Positions 1 to 8,768 of a DNA stretch of 64,000 nt are shown piece by piece; positions within the stretch are counted from its first letter, which is position 1, and the number at the start of each line of letters is the position of its first letter. The DNA lies in assembly GCF_900545795.1 (NCBI RefSeq), contig NZ_URAR01000011.1, forward strand, positions 1-64,000, given 5' to 3'. Both the position numbers and the translations under genes were made by a program. Under the pieces are notes generated by a model. The model had not been told where the DNA came from, searched no databases, and worked only from the letters and a program-made list of their open reading frames with translations. This DNA comes from an uncultured Veillonella sp. GTDB lineage: Bacteria > Bacillota > Negativicutes > Veillonellales > Veillonellaceae.

Positions 1-54
1 CTCTTCCTCTTCCTCTTCCTCTTCCTCTTCCTCTTCCTCTTCCTCTTCCTCTTC
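1..54. repeat. Nine perfect CTCTTC repeats at the window edge
   Basis: Nine uninterrupted copies of the hexamer CTCTTC start at base 1. On the minus strand they could encode alternating Glu or Lys/Arg runs, but I found no open frame with a start leading into them. The tract touches the window edge, so its true length and its neighbours are unknown. It may be a simple-sequence repeat where an assembly stopped. Confidence 0.9.
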
Positions 55-211
55 CAAAGATTATAACATTGTAAAATGGAGATTATTACACCACTAATAA
101 ACTCTAAATACTCTTTCTCTAAGTTCTAGTAAAAGTCGTATTCTATAACCTTTTGTAACTAAATACCAGACTTACAATAGTTCTACAGATTTAATTTATA
201 TAGATTATATT

Positions 212-520
212 TTATTCGAAATCAACAGTCTTTCTTTCTCGAATAATTGAAAAGCTACTTTTTTCTCCATCAATTATTCCACTATCAATTAATCGATTTC
301 TTAAATCGTGAAACGTATCATATGTCTTTTGAATAGAGTTTAAATTAGGCATATATTCAAAATCTACTTTCTGATGAAATTCTTAAATCTCTTTAATTAA
401 AGCATATTTTTCATCTTCAGCTAAATTAGATTTTATAACTTCCGCTATAATATGAGCATATCCACCATGAAGAACTTCTATTGCCATATATAATTGATTT
501 ATGTATAATGCTTCTTCCAT
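212..520 (-). pseudogene. Small ORF of about 102 codons interrupted by an in-frame TAA
   Basis: On the minus strand a strong ribosome site (TAGGAGGTAAAT) precedes an ATG at 520. The frame opens MEEALYINQLYMAIEVLHGG and runs to a TAA at 212-214, but a TAA at 383-385 interrupts it after 45 codons. Codon use and the charged, helical character continue unchanged after the stop, so a single substitution in a once intact gene is the simplest reading. I do not recognise the family. The next gene upstream on the same strand is another unknown small protein, and the two may have formed a small accessory cassette. A sequencing error is also possible. Confidence 0.5.
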
Positions 521-638
521 ATTTACCTCCTAATTGAATAATAAAACTATATCATTGATTTCCCAAATCATCCTATTTATATGTACTAATTAATGTACTA
601 TTCGCCTATCAAATACACTAAAAAGCTCTAAAAAATAG

Positions 639-914
639 TTAAATCTTTAAGCACTTTAAATCTAAATCCGAAATAGTTAATTGTTTCATAACTTGCTGAT
701 ACGCGCCTTTTCTAATTAGCAAATCTTTATTAACCCATACGCCCTCACCTCGAAGTGATCCGCATATAGAAACTTTAAGGTAATTTTTATCAAATGACTC
801 TGCATGTATAATCAAAGACTCCCGGTGTAATGAAAAATAAATTTCTAACAAATCTGCCACACTAATTTCTTGCATAAGCATAAACCGACTTAAATGACTC
901 GTATCTTGTTCCAT
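639..914 (-). CDS. Hypothetical protein, about 91 aa
   Basis: This is an unrecognised small soluble protein beginning MEQDTSHLSRFMLMQEISVA. I chose the ATG at 914 because GAGAGGTGAG lies at ribosome-binding distance before it; a GTG two codons upstream sits too close to that site. There are no membrane segments, signal peptide or cysteine motifs. It is rich in Leu, Ser and charged residues. It lies 118 bp upstream of the interrupted ORF at 212-520 and reads the same way. No function is assigned. Confidence 0.5.
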   Translation of the reverse strand: MEQDTSHLSRFMLMQEISVADLLEIYFSLHRESLIIHAESFDKNYLKVSICGSLRGEGVWVNKDLLIRKGAYQQVMKQLTISDLDLKCLKI

Positions 915-1056
915 ACTCACCTCTCAAGTTTTACACTACTCTCAAACAGAAAATTAAGACAAAAATCCTAAAGAATTATTCAACAATCTAACATTTACAA
1001 TATCAACAAACTCAAAAACATACATCTCTGATTCCGTAATTCAATCATAAAATAAA

Positions 1057-1072
1057 TGTTTCACGTGAAACA
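1057..1072. promoter_or_regulatory. parS: parS site 1 (ParB centromere)
   Basis: The sequence TGTTTCACGTGAAACA is a perfect match to the conserved bacterial parS palindrome. The symmetry extends three more bases each side (AAA/TTT). ParB/Spo0J binds such sites near the origin to load SMC and segregate chromosomes. It lies about 12 kb from dnaA, as expected for parS. No parA or parB gene is in this window. Confidence 0.93.
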
Positions 1073-1148
1073 TTTCATATACTCTCTTTTATTATATCCT
1101 CTATCTCATCTAAATATAAAATTACTTTAAGCAATTTATTAACTTTAC

Positions 1149-1164
1149 TGTTTCACGTGAAACA
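1149..1164. promoter_or_regulatory. parS: parS site 2 (ParB centromere)
   Basis: This is a second perfect TGTTTCACGTGAAACA, 92 bp from the first and also intergenic. Paired parS sites close together would give a strong ParB nucleation centre. Confidence 0.93.
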
Positions 1165-1167
1165 AAG

Positions 1168-1225
1168 ATCCCAGCAAATAGTAAAATGAAAATATTATAA
1201 ATTTCATTTTACTATTCACTGGGAT
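1168..1225. repeat. Long near-perfect inverted repeat beside parS
   Basis: Two 24-bp arms (starting ATCCCAGCAAATAG and ending CTATTCACTGGGAT) are inverted copies with only two adjacent mismatches, around a 10-bp AT loop. There is no T-run after either arm, so a simple intrinsic terminator is unlikely. It begins three bases after the second parS. It could be a cruciform, a small MITE-like relic or an RNA hairpin. Confidence 0.7.
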
Positions 1226-1387
1226 ATAACTCTAAGAATTATGTACTGCCAATATAAATTATAGTCTTTAAATTAAACAAACATTAACCTATTTCTTTAT
1301 ACCTGAATTTACTATTTTACACTGCAAAATCTGTATAGAATAACTGCTATTTTGCAATATATATCAATATATTATTTCAACAAAGTT

Positions 1388-2248
1388 TTATACATGTTCA
1401 ATTAAATACAGTACGGTTTGAATATTATTTAACGGCATAATATGTACGCCTTGCGCTATATTTTTGATTTCTCGCAAAGTCTCTACTGCAATCTCAAGAC
1501 CTGCTTCTGCGCCTCCAATTTCCATGCGTTTTAAAATACTATCTGTTATGGAAATACCTGGCACTTTTGTATGAAGATATTGAGCCATTTTATAACTTTT
1601 TAAAGGTATTAAGCCTAACATAACTGGCACTTGTAGAGGAGCTATTAACTCAATAAATCGCTTAGCCTTTTCTAAATCATAAATAGGCTGTGTCTGAATA
1701 AAATGTGCGCCATGTTCCAATTTACGAATAATCTTTTCTTTTTCTAATTCTAAATCATCAGCACCTGGATTTCCTGTAGTCCCTATATAAAAATCTGTCG
1801 GCTCATCTAACTCATGGCCCATTAAATCCTTACCGCTATTTAATGAGCTGGCTAAATTTAAAAGTCCTAGGGAATCCATCTCAAATACAGCATGAGCTGA
1901 AGGATGATCTCCAGAAGCGGGCTTATCTCCAGTTAAAGTTAAAATATTATTTACCCCTAAAGCAGCCGCGCCTAACAATTCAGATTGAAGCCCAATACTA
2001 TTTCGATCACGACAAGTTAAATGAAATATAGTATCAATTCCCTCCTTAACTTTAATTAAATGGGCTAATGCTATTGGGCTCATCCTCATTTTAGCCATGG
2101 GACAATCTGCAATATTTATTGCATCTACTTTTCCTCTTAATAAGCTGGCCTCTTCTAGTGTTTTTTGAGCTGATGCACTTTTAGGAGGATCTAATTCCAC
2201 TGTAATAGTAAACTGCCCTTGTCTATGCTTTTCACGTAAAGTCTCCAT
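1388..2248 (-). CDS. metF: Methylenetetrahydrofolate reductase
   Basis: The protein reduces 5,10-methylene-THF to 5-methyl-THF, the methyl donor for methionine synthase. The TIM-barrel family pattern is visible: an N-terminal VELDPPKS strand, TCRDRN, LTGDKP and the C-terminal QTQPIYD segment. About 286 aa matches the short bacterial MetF form. I start at the ATG at 2248 (METLREK), which has a GGGGGGAT ribosome site nine bases before it; an ATG six codons upstream lacks one. It is the third gene of the minus-strand methionine operon, after the reactivation protein and metH, and so should fall under the SAM-I riboswitch at 5.6 kb. Confidence 0.9.
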   Translation of the reverse strand: METLREKHRQGQFTITVELDPPKSASAQKTLEEASLLRGKVDAINIADCPMAKMRMSPIALAHLIKVKEGIDTIFHLTCRDRNSIGLQSELLGAAALGVNNILTLTGDKPASGDHPSAHAVFEMDSLGLLNLASSLNSGKDLMGHELDEPTDFYIGTTGNPGADDLELEKEKIIRKLEHGAHFIQTQPIYDLEKAKRFIELIAPLQVPVMLGLIPLKSYKMAQYLHTKVPGISITDSILKRMEIGGAEAGLEIAVETLREIKNIAQGVHIMPLNNIQTVLYLIEHV

Positions 2249-2294
2249 AATTAAATATCCCCCCATTATGCACTTTTAAATATTAACTTTATAC

Positions 2295-4715
2295 TTACTC
2301 ATCGCCAAGAAGCTTTTTAACAATATTAACTGCTGTAATGCCATCTTTTGCATAGCAATCAGCACCAGCTTTATCTGCATACTCCTGAGTTAATACTGCG
2401 CCCCCTACTAATACCTTAGAAGATAATCCAGCCTCTCTAATGGCCTTTATAGTTACATCTATCATTGGCATTGTAGTAGTCATTAAAGAGCAAATTCCTA
2501 TTACAGATGCGCCTTCTTTTTCAGCGACACTAACTATTTCCTCTGGTGAAACGTCTTTTCCTAAATCAATAACGCGATAGCCATTATTTTCTAATAAAGC
2601 TGCCACAATATTCTTCCCTAAGTCATGTATATCTCCCTTAACAGTCGCTACAATAACGGTATCTTTAGTAATGCCACCACTATCAGGTAATACTCTTTTT
2701 ATAGTTTGAAAGGCTCCCTGCATTGCTTCAGCAGCTAACATAACCTGAGGTAGAAATACTATGCCACGACCAAATTTATCTCCCACTACATTCATTGCCT
2801 CAGATAAAGCTTGTTTAGTTATTTTTAGAGGATCTAGTCCATCAGCCAAGGCTTTTTCTACTAATTCTATAACTAATTCCTTTTCCCCTTGCTCCACGGC
2901 ATGTTGAATAGACTCTAACGGATTATCACTGCTAAAGTCTTTTTTCTCTGCTACTAACTTTGGTGCAAGAGATACAGTTTCTGTTTCATGACCATAGGAC
3001 TCAATAAATTCAGTTGTATCACAAAAACCTAATAAAGCACACCCAGCTACAAAGGCTTTTTTAACGGTTTCATTCAATGGATTCAGTATGGGAGCCGTCA
3101 ATCCATGAGATAAAGCCATAGTCAAAAATTGCCCATTTAAATATGGTCGCTGTGGCATACCAAATGATACATTAGACAATCCCATTACAGTAGGAAATCC
3201 AAAAGTTTCTTTATACATAGCCAAAGTTCGCAAAGTTTGTGCTGCACTATCTTGTCCACTTGCTAAAGTTAAAACTAAAGGATCAAGTAATAAATCATTA
3301 CTTCGCAACCCCACTTCATAAGCAGCTAATACAATCTCTTTAGCTAAGTCAATGCGTTCTTCTGCAGTAACTGGCAGCTCTCCTTGTCCTAAAGGCAGAC
3401 AAAGTAAGGCTGCACCATATCGTTTAGCTAAAGGCAATACATTATTTAATTGCTCAGGTTCAGCATTAACTGAATTAATTAATGGACGCCCTGGATACGC
3501 TTTTAAACCGGCTTCAAGTGCTTTAGGATCTAAAGTATCTATAGCTAGCGGCACATCTACGAGCATAGTCAATTCCATAATAGCTCGTTTCATAGTCAAT
3601 TCTGTATCTGTATCAGGTACTCCCATATTCACATCTAATACATTAGCCCCAGCTTGCACTTGCGCTAATGCATCGCGCTTAACCATAGCAAAACTACCAT
3701 TTTTAATTTCTTGCGCTAATACTTTACGTCCTGTAGGATTAATTCGCTCACCAATAATAAGAGGCTTTTCTTTATGACCTACAGGAACTACTGCTGTACG
3801 GCTCGTAAAAGCTGTAAAAGGCTCAATGGCCATTCTTTCTTTAGGAGCATAATCGGCTAAAACACGCTTAATTTCACTAATATGATTTGGCGTACTACCA
3901 CAACAAGCACCAATATACAGAGCACCGGCATCAGCTAATTGCCTTGCATAGGAGCTCATTTCAAGAGGTGTTAATGGAAATATTGTTTCCGTACCTACTA
4001 GCATAGGCATGCCTGCATTAGGCTGCGCACTAATTGGCAAATTAGTAACAGATGCAAAACGTGCCACTAAAGGAATCAACTGCTCAGGCCCTAAGGAGCA
4101 ATTAATGCCTACTACATCAGCCCCCATAGCTTCCATTAAAATAGCAGCTGCCTCAGGAGGCGTACCTGTAATAGTACGACCATCTTCACTAAAAGAAAAT
4201 TGGCAAATTACTTTTACCATTTCAGCTGTTTTTCCTAATTCCTCACGAGCATCTAAAGCAGCTAACAAAGCCGCCCTCATTTCCTGAATATCAATAATCG
4301 TTTCAATAATGATATAGTCTACACCTGCGGCAATCAAAGCTAAGGCCTGTTCTTTATATGTTTCATATACTTCATCAAAGGAAATATTCCCTAAAGGCTC
4401 TATAAATAAACCTGTTGGCCCCATAGAGCCTGCCACACGCGCTTTAGGATTCACTGCTTGAATAGCCGCTTTTGCAGCTTTAACAGCAGCTGTATTGATT
4501 TCTTCCACCCGATGCTGCAATCCATAATCTGCGAGCTTTAAACTACAAGCACCAAAAGTATTAGTCGTAATAATATCACTGCCACTTTTTAAATAAGCCT
4601 CATGAATCTCTTGTACTATATGAGGCCGTTCCACATTAAATAATTCCGGGCAATCCCCTTCTTTAAGCCCCGATTGTTGTAGCATAGTGCCCATAGCACC
4701 ATCAAATATATACAT
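2295..4715 (-). CDS. metH: Cobalamin-dependent methionine synthase without activation domain
   Basis: The 806-aa protein transfers a methyl group from methyl-THF to homocysteine via cobalamin. Three modules are visible in order: a homocysteine methyltransferase barrel with zinc-ligand cysteines (GINCSLGP and GACCGSTPNH), a pterin-binding domain (starting near IIGERINPTGRK), and a B12 domain with DIHDLGKN carrying the axial His. The fourth, SAM-binding reactivation domain of E. coli MetH (about 1,220 aa) is absent and is encoded separately by the upstream gene 31 bp away. This split form is known in several Firmicutes. The start has a GAGGGATTTT site before the ATG. Confidence 0.93.
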   Translation of the reverse strand: MYIFDGAMGTMLQQSGLKEGDCPELFNVERPHIVQEIHEAYLKSGSDIITTNTFGACSLKLADYGLQHRVEEINTAAVKAAKAAIQAVNPKARVAGSMGPTGLFIEPLGNISFDEVYETYKEQALALIAAGVDYIIIETIIDIQEMRAALLAALDAREELGKTAEMVKVICQFSFSEDGRTITGTPPEAAAILMEAMGADVVGINCSLGPEQLIPLVARFASVTNLPISAQPNAGMPMLVGTETIFPLTPLEMSSYARQLADAGALYIGACCGSTPNHISEIKRVLADYAPKERMAIEPFTAFTSRTAVVPVGHKEKPLIIGERINPTGRKVLAQEIKNGSFAMVKRDALAQVQAGANVLDVNMGVPDTDTELTMKRAIMELTMLVDVPLAIDTLDPKALEAGLKAYPGRPLINSVNAEPEQLNNVLPLAKRYGAALLCLPLGQGELPVTAEERIDLAKEIVLAAYEVGLRSNDLLLDPLVLTLASGQDSAAQTLRTLAMYKETFGFPTVMGLSNVSFGMPQRPYLNGQFLTMALSHGLTAPILNPLNETVKKAFVAGCALLGFCDTTEFIESYGHETETVSLAPKLVAEKKDFSSDNPLESIQHAVEQGEKELVIELVEKALADGLDPLKITKQALSEAMNVVGDKFGRGIVFLPQVMLAAEAMQGAFQTIKRVLPDSGGITKDTVIVATVKGDIHDLGKNIVAALLENNGYRVIDLGKDVSPEEIVSVAEKEGASVIGICSLMTTTMPMIDVTIKAIREAGLSSKVLVGGAVLTQEYADKAGADCYAKDGITAVNIVKKLLGDE

Positions 4716-4746
4716 AAAATCCCTCTTTCATACCAAAATTTAGAGA

Positions 4747-5412
4747 TTACAATTTACGAGATGAGCAATCTCTTTGCGTACAAGATGTACAGCCTCGAGC
4801 TGTATTAAGTTGCTCTCCTTGAGGCATACAGCCAATAATAGCAGTAACAGATTTCCTAGGGAATAATAAACTAGCCTCTGTTACACTCAGCCCAATCGTA
4901 TCTGTCCCTATAATATGAGCTAAGTCGCTTTGAACCCCTAAGTCCCAGTTACCATAGCCAGGGCTAAAACGCCAAGTTGTAGTATAGCCATGCTTGCTAG
5001 CTTCCTTGTTGATTAAATCATTGACTTGATCAGCTACTTGCTCCACGGCTGTTGTAGCGGCTGCATCTACAAGAAGGCCTAGCGTATAATTCCCGTCTTT
5101 AAATAATTCAGCACTGCGAAGTTCCACCCCTTCACCAATAGTAACGGCTAAGACAAATACACGCTTAGATTTTTCTAAATGCTTTCGAATAGAACTGCCT
5201 TCCACTTGCAAGGGTGGCTCACTCCCTATGATACCTGTTGAAGCATCATAGTCATATAGTTCGTATACCCCCTGTGGCACTGCTGCTAATTGGACTTCTA
5301 AACAAGCCTCTTTAATATATGTATCAGGAAAGTCTTCAGCATGTTTTAAACCTACATAGCGTCGTACTTCTGCTTCATTAATCTGCGTTAAACGACCATT
5401 ATAAATTGCCAT
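4747..5412 (-). CDS. Methionine synthase reactivation-domain protein
   Basis: This 221-aa protein corresponds to the C-terminal SAM-binding activation domain of MetH, which re-methylates oxidised cob(II)alamin. The visible family signature is RFSPGYGNWDL (compare R-x-S-P-G-Y in MetH), followed by a PRKSVTAIIG strand and a Cys-rich tail (GCTSCTQRDC) not present in E. coli MetH. It is the first gene after the SAM-I riboswitch and is followed by metH and metF. The start ATG has GGGAGGAAG upstream. The cysteine tail could bind a metal or cluster, which is inference only. Confidence 0.9.
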   Translation of the reverse strand: MAIYNGRLTQINEAEVRRYVGLKHAEDFPDTYIKEACLEVQLAAVPQGVYELYDYDASTGIIGSEPPLQVEGSSIRKHLEKSKRVFVLAVTIGEGVELRSAELFKDGNYTLGLLVDAAATTAVEQVADQVNDLINKEASKHGYTTTWRFSPGYGNWDLGVQSDLAHIIGTDTIGLSVTEASLLFPRKSVTAIIGCMPQGEQLNTARGCTSCTQRDCSSRKL

Positions 5413-5502
5413 GGCAAAGACTTCCTCCCTTCTTCAACGATATGAGCTCATTATAATTAAAAGGACGATCTAAAATGAACCTAAACAAGTCTAAACTAAA
5501 TT

Positions 5503-5550
5503 TAACAAAAAACCTCTATCTTGCTAGAAACACATCTTTTAAAACAGAGG
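5503..5550 (-). terminator. Riboswitch-controlled intrinsic terminator
   Basis: On the minus strand, CCTCTGTTTT pairs with AAGATAGAGG through ten pairs including G-U, followed by TTTTTTG. It lies between the SAM-I aptamer and the first gene, where the expression platform is expected. Confidence 0.85.
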
Positions 5551-5554
5551 ATAA

Positions 5555-5651
5555 CTCCTTATCTGTCAGTCTATTACTGTTGGATTTAGCACCGTGTAAT
5601 CCGGTTGCTGGGCTTCCTAGGGCCAATTCCCTCCACCACTCTTGATAAGGT
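5555..5651 (-). promoter_or_regulatory. SAM-I (S-box) riboswitch aptamer
   Basis: The minus strand carries the S-box core in order: CTTATCAAGAG, GGTGGAGGGA, TGGCCC, GAAGCCCAGCAACC, GGTGCTAAATCCA and a closing GATAAG that pairs with the start. These are the conserved blocks of the SAM-I riboswitch. SAM binding would favour the terminator just downstream and switch off the metH-reactivase, metH and metF genes. Confidence 0.95.
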
Positions 5652-5712
5652 ACTATATGAAATTAAATTACAATAAATTAAGAATACCCTGTATAGCCCT
5701 GAAAGTCAATAA

Positions 5713-5793
5713 AAGGCGCTCTAGAAATACCTTTTACCCTATATGTATAAATTATATATAGGTATAGATTAAATCTAGAACGCCTTCATAAGA
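5713..5793 (-). terminator. Terminator after rsmG
   Basis: A 13-bp stem (AAGGCGTTCTAGA with TCTAGAGCGCCTT, one mismatch) with an AT-rich inner stem is followed on the minus strand by TTTTATTG. It closes the leftward mnmG-rsmG unit before the SAM-I-controlled operon. Confidence 0.7.
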
Positions 5794-5813
5794 CAATCAA
5801 TATTAATTTTGAA

Positions 5814-6533
5814 CTATTTTTCTAAAGGTTTTGTCTTAATTTCCTTTGGTTTACGAGGATATTTTTTAGGTGTACTCTTAACTTTTTTAATATAAATAAC
5901 AGCCCGTTTATCTTCTAACGTTGGCAAGCTTACGGTTTGTACTTCATCAATTGTGCCACCTAAGGTTTTGAGTGCAAAATCAGAAGCCTTTATTTCTTCC
6001 TCGTAAATAGCTCCTTTTAAAGCCACTACAGAGCCACCTACTTTTACATAAGGCAAAGCCCATTCCAATAAGATTGGCAAACGAGCTACAGCGCGACTCG
6101 TTACAATATCATAGGCTTCACGATGTTCCTGTTGGTGTGCCATATCTTCAGCGCGACCATGTAAAGTAGTAACTGAGGATAAGCCTAATTGATCAATTAC
6201 AGTCTGCAAAAAATTAAGACGTTTTTGCAAGGAATCAAATAAAGTAATCTGTAAATCAGGTCGCCATATAGCTAGCGGAATCCCTGGAAACCCAGCCCCT
6301 GTGCCAAGGTCTAAGAACTTGGCTTCCTGCTTAAAAACGGGACTTAATGCTGTCAAGGAATCGACCATATGCTTTACCGCTACTTCATGAGGATCAGTAA
6401 TCGCTGTTAAATTCAAAGTTTTATTTGTCTCAATGAGCAATTCATAATATGCTGTAAACTGCTCTAATTGCTTACTTGAAGGCTCAAAGCCAGCTGCTTG
6501 CAATTGTATTTCAAGATTTTTTGAAAAATCCAC
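5814..6533 (-). CDS. rsmG: 16S rRNA (guanine-527-N7) methyltransferase
   Basis: RsmG (GidB) methylates G527 of 16S rRNA using SAM. The Rossmann SAM motif FLDLGTGAGFPGIPLAI and the later VTSRAVARL segment are diagnostic. I use a GTG start at 6533 (VDFSKNLEIQ) because AAGGAGG lies five bases upstream; the longer frame to 6575 has no ribosome site. The start is within 60 bp of the end of mnmG, so the two are probably translated from one message. The C-terminus has a basic Lys/Pro-rich tail (PKKYPRKPKEIKTKP), longer than usual. Confidence 0.93.
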   Translation of the reverse strand: MDFSKNLEIQLQAAGFEPSSKQLEQFTAYYELLIETNKTLNLTAITDPHEVAVKHMVDSLTALSPVFKQEAKFLDLGTGAGFPGIPLAIWRPDLQITLFDSLQKRLNFLQTVIDQLGLSSVTTLHGRAEDMAHQQEHREAYDIVTSRAVARLPILLEWALPYVKVGGSVVALKGAIYEEEIKASDFALKTLGGTIDEVQTVSLPTLEDKRAVIYIKKVKSTPKKYPRKPKEIKTKPLEK

Positions 6534-6587
6534 CCTATCCTCCTTCAGAGCGTACATACTTATTCGCGCCCTCACTATCTATGATTC

Positions 6588-8462
6588 TTAATCTTGTTCG
6601 CGGCGATATTGTTCTAATTGAATTAATAATACCGACACGTCCGCTGGTGATACACCAGAAATGCGACTTGCTTGGCCAATGGAATGAGGCTTAATCTTGG
6701 CTAATTTCTGCTTAGCTTCTAAAGAAATACCTTTCATAGATTCATAATCCCAATCTTGTGGAATAATCTTCTCTTCTAGTTTTCTAACCTTAGCCACTTG
6801 TTCCATTTGCTTTTTAATATACCCATCATAAGTAATCATAATGTCAATTTCTTCTTCCACTTCTGGGCTATAGCGTTTTAAATTAAAGGCCTCTGCTACA
6901 TCACCATAGGACAATTCATTACGTTTTACTAAATCAAAGGCTTTAATACCAGTTTTAATCGGTGCTGTGCCTAAAGCTTCTAATTTAGCTTGCACTTCAT
7001 TTAATGGATTAATTGGTGTATTTTTAAGCTCTTCTAAACCTTCTTCAATACATTCTTTTTTCGCCTTAAATCTAGCATAACGCTCTTCTGTTACTAAGCC
7101 GATTTCATAGCCCTTTTCAGTTAAACGCATATCTGCATTATCCTGACGAAGTAAAAGACGATATTCACTGCGGCTAGTCATCATGCGATAAGGCTCTTTA
7201 GTTCCCTTTGTTACTAAATCATCGATGAGAACGCCAATATACGCTTCAGAACGAGATAAAATAAATGGCTTCTTACCCTGTAAGTATAAAGCTGCATTAA
7301 TACCCGCAATAAGACCTTGTGCGGCTGCTTCTTCATAACCAGATGTACCATTGGATTGACCTGCTGAATACAGACCCTTAATCGTTTTTACCTGTAATGC
7401 CGGTGTTAACTGCAATGGATTTAAGCAGTCATATTCAATAGCATAAGCTGGACGCATAATTTCCACTTCTTCTAGGCCTGGAATAGTGCGCAAGAACTTA
7501 TACTGTACATCTATAGGAAGGCTTGTGCTCATGCCTTGTACATACATTTCATTCGTGTGATTGCCCTCAGGTTCAACGAAGAGTTGATGGCGATTCTTAT
7601 CGCTAAAACGCACCACTTTGTCTTCAATGGATGGGCAATATCTAGGGCCTGTGCCTTCAATAATGCCAGTATACATAGGGGCACGGAAGAGATTAGCACG
7701 AATAATTTCGTGAGTTTCTTCACTCGTATAGGTAAGCCAACAAATTTGCTCATTTCGATCAGTCCAGTCGCTCATGAAGGAAAAGGCACGATACATAGAA
7801 TCGCCTGGTTGTTCCGTCATCTGCTCTAAACTCAATGTACGTTTATCTACACGTGCTGGTGTACCAGTTTTAAAGCGCATCAATTCAATGCCATGTTTGC
7901 GCAAAGAATCAGATAAAAGCTCTGCTGTGCGCTGACCATTAGGGCCACCCGTATAGGTTAATTCGCCAGTAATAATCTTACCTTTTAAATACGTACCAGT
8001 ACAAAGAATAATCGCCTTTGCTTCATACACTTCACCGAGTTCACCTAAAATACCTTTTACTTCGCCATTTTCGATGAGAATCTCATTCACCATAATCTGT
8101 TTTACATTGAGATTATCAGTGTTTTCCAGCGTTTCCTTCATTAAACGCTGGTACGCCACCTTATCGGACTGTGCACGCAAAGAATGAACAGCAGGGCCCT
8201 TACCTGTATTTAACATGCGCATCTGAATAGCGGTAGCATCAGCATTAATAGCCATTTGACCACCTAGCGCATCTAATTCATATACTAAATGGCTCTTGCC
8301 TGGGCCACCTATAGCTGGATTACATGGCATAAGCGCAATATTATCTAAATTAAGCGTGGCCATCAAAGTGCGTTGCCCCATGCGTGCTGTAGCAAGTGCT
8401 GCTTCACAACCGGCATGACCACCACCGATGACAATGACATCATACGTATCAACGGTATACAT
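6588..8462 (-). CDS. mnmG: tRNA uridine-34 carboxymethylaminomethyl synthesis enzyme
   Basis: MnmG (GidA) is the FAD enzyme that works with MnmE to place cmnm5U34 on tRNAs. The N-terminal dinucleotide fold [14 protein letters not shown] and the family signature [14 protein letters not shown] are present, and the 624-aa length is normal. The start ATG follows AGGAGATACT. It lies upstream of rsmG in the classic oriC-linked order, and mnmE is the next gene upstream, 306 bp away, beyond a repeat-filled gap. Confidence 0.97.
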   Translation of the reverse strand: MYTVDTYDVIVIGGGHAGCEAALATARMGQRTLMATLNLDNIALMPCNPAIGGPGKSHLVYELDALGGQMAINADATAIQMRMLNTGKGPAVHSLRAQSDKVAYQRLMKETLENTDNLNVKQIMVNEILIENGEVKGILGELGEVYEAKAIILCTGTYLKGKIITGELTYTGGPNGQRTAELLSDSLRKHGIELMRFKTGTPARVDKRTLSLEQMTEQPGDSMYRAFSFMSDWTDRNEQICWLTYTSEETHEIIRANLFRAPMYTGIIEGTGPRYCPSIEDKVVRFSDKNRHQLFVEPEGNHTNEMYVQGMSTSLPIDVQYKFLRTIPGLEEVEIMRPAYAIEYDCLNPLQLTPALQVKTIKGLYSAGQSNGTSGYEEAAAQGLIAGINAALYLQGKKPFILSRSEAYIGVLIDDLVTKGTKEPYRMMTSRSEYRLLLRQDNADMRLTEKGYEIGLVTEERYARFKAKKECIEEGLEELKNTPINPLNEVQAKLEALGTAPIKTGIKAFDLVKRNELSYGDVAEAFNLKRYSPEVEEEIDIMITYDGYIKKQMEQVAKVRKLEEKIIPQDWDYESMKGISLEAKQKLAKIKPHSIGQASRISGVSPADVSVLLIQLEQYRREQD

Positions 8463-8559
8463 AGTATCTCCTATCTTTTTTCACTAAATTAGAACTGCCT
8501 AACTGCGAGTTCTAATTCTATTATATAACTTTATACTTCACGGTATAAACTAAGTCTGT

Positions 8560-8692
8560 AAAATTTCAAAATTACAGCTGCAGAAATTACAGAAACTGCA
8601 CATTATAAAAACTATAAAATTATAGAAGTTGCATAATTACAATAACTTCTGAAATTACAAAAACTGCCAAATTACAAGTTTACAAATTATAT
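8560..8692. repeat. Degenerate tandem repeat, unit about 16-17 bp
   Basis: The gap between mnmG and mnmE (8463-8768) contains about seven diverged copies of a unit close to AAATTACAAAAACTGC. It has no ORF with a ribosome site and no clear promoter or terminator. It is one of several unrelated short tandem repeats in intergenic spaces of this window. Confidence 0.6.
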
Positions 8693-8768
8693 GCCTTTAT
8701 TAAAGAATAATAAAAATCTTAGCTTCAAACTCTTATTTGCAAACTATTAAATAAAAATACTATACACT

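Noticed and set aside
1..54. CTCTTC repeat as coding for a poly-Glu or Lys/Arg tail
   Set aside because: No start codon and ribosome site lead into the tract on either strand, and stops lie shortly before it.
3352..4287. Plus-strand ORFs inside metH
   Set aside because: They mirror the metH frame on the other strand and have no ribosome sites or recognisable products.
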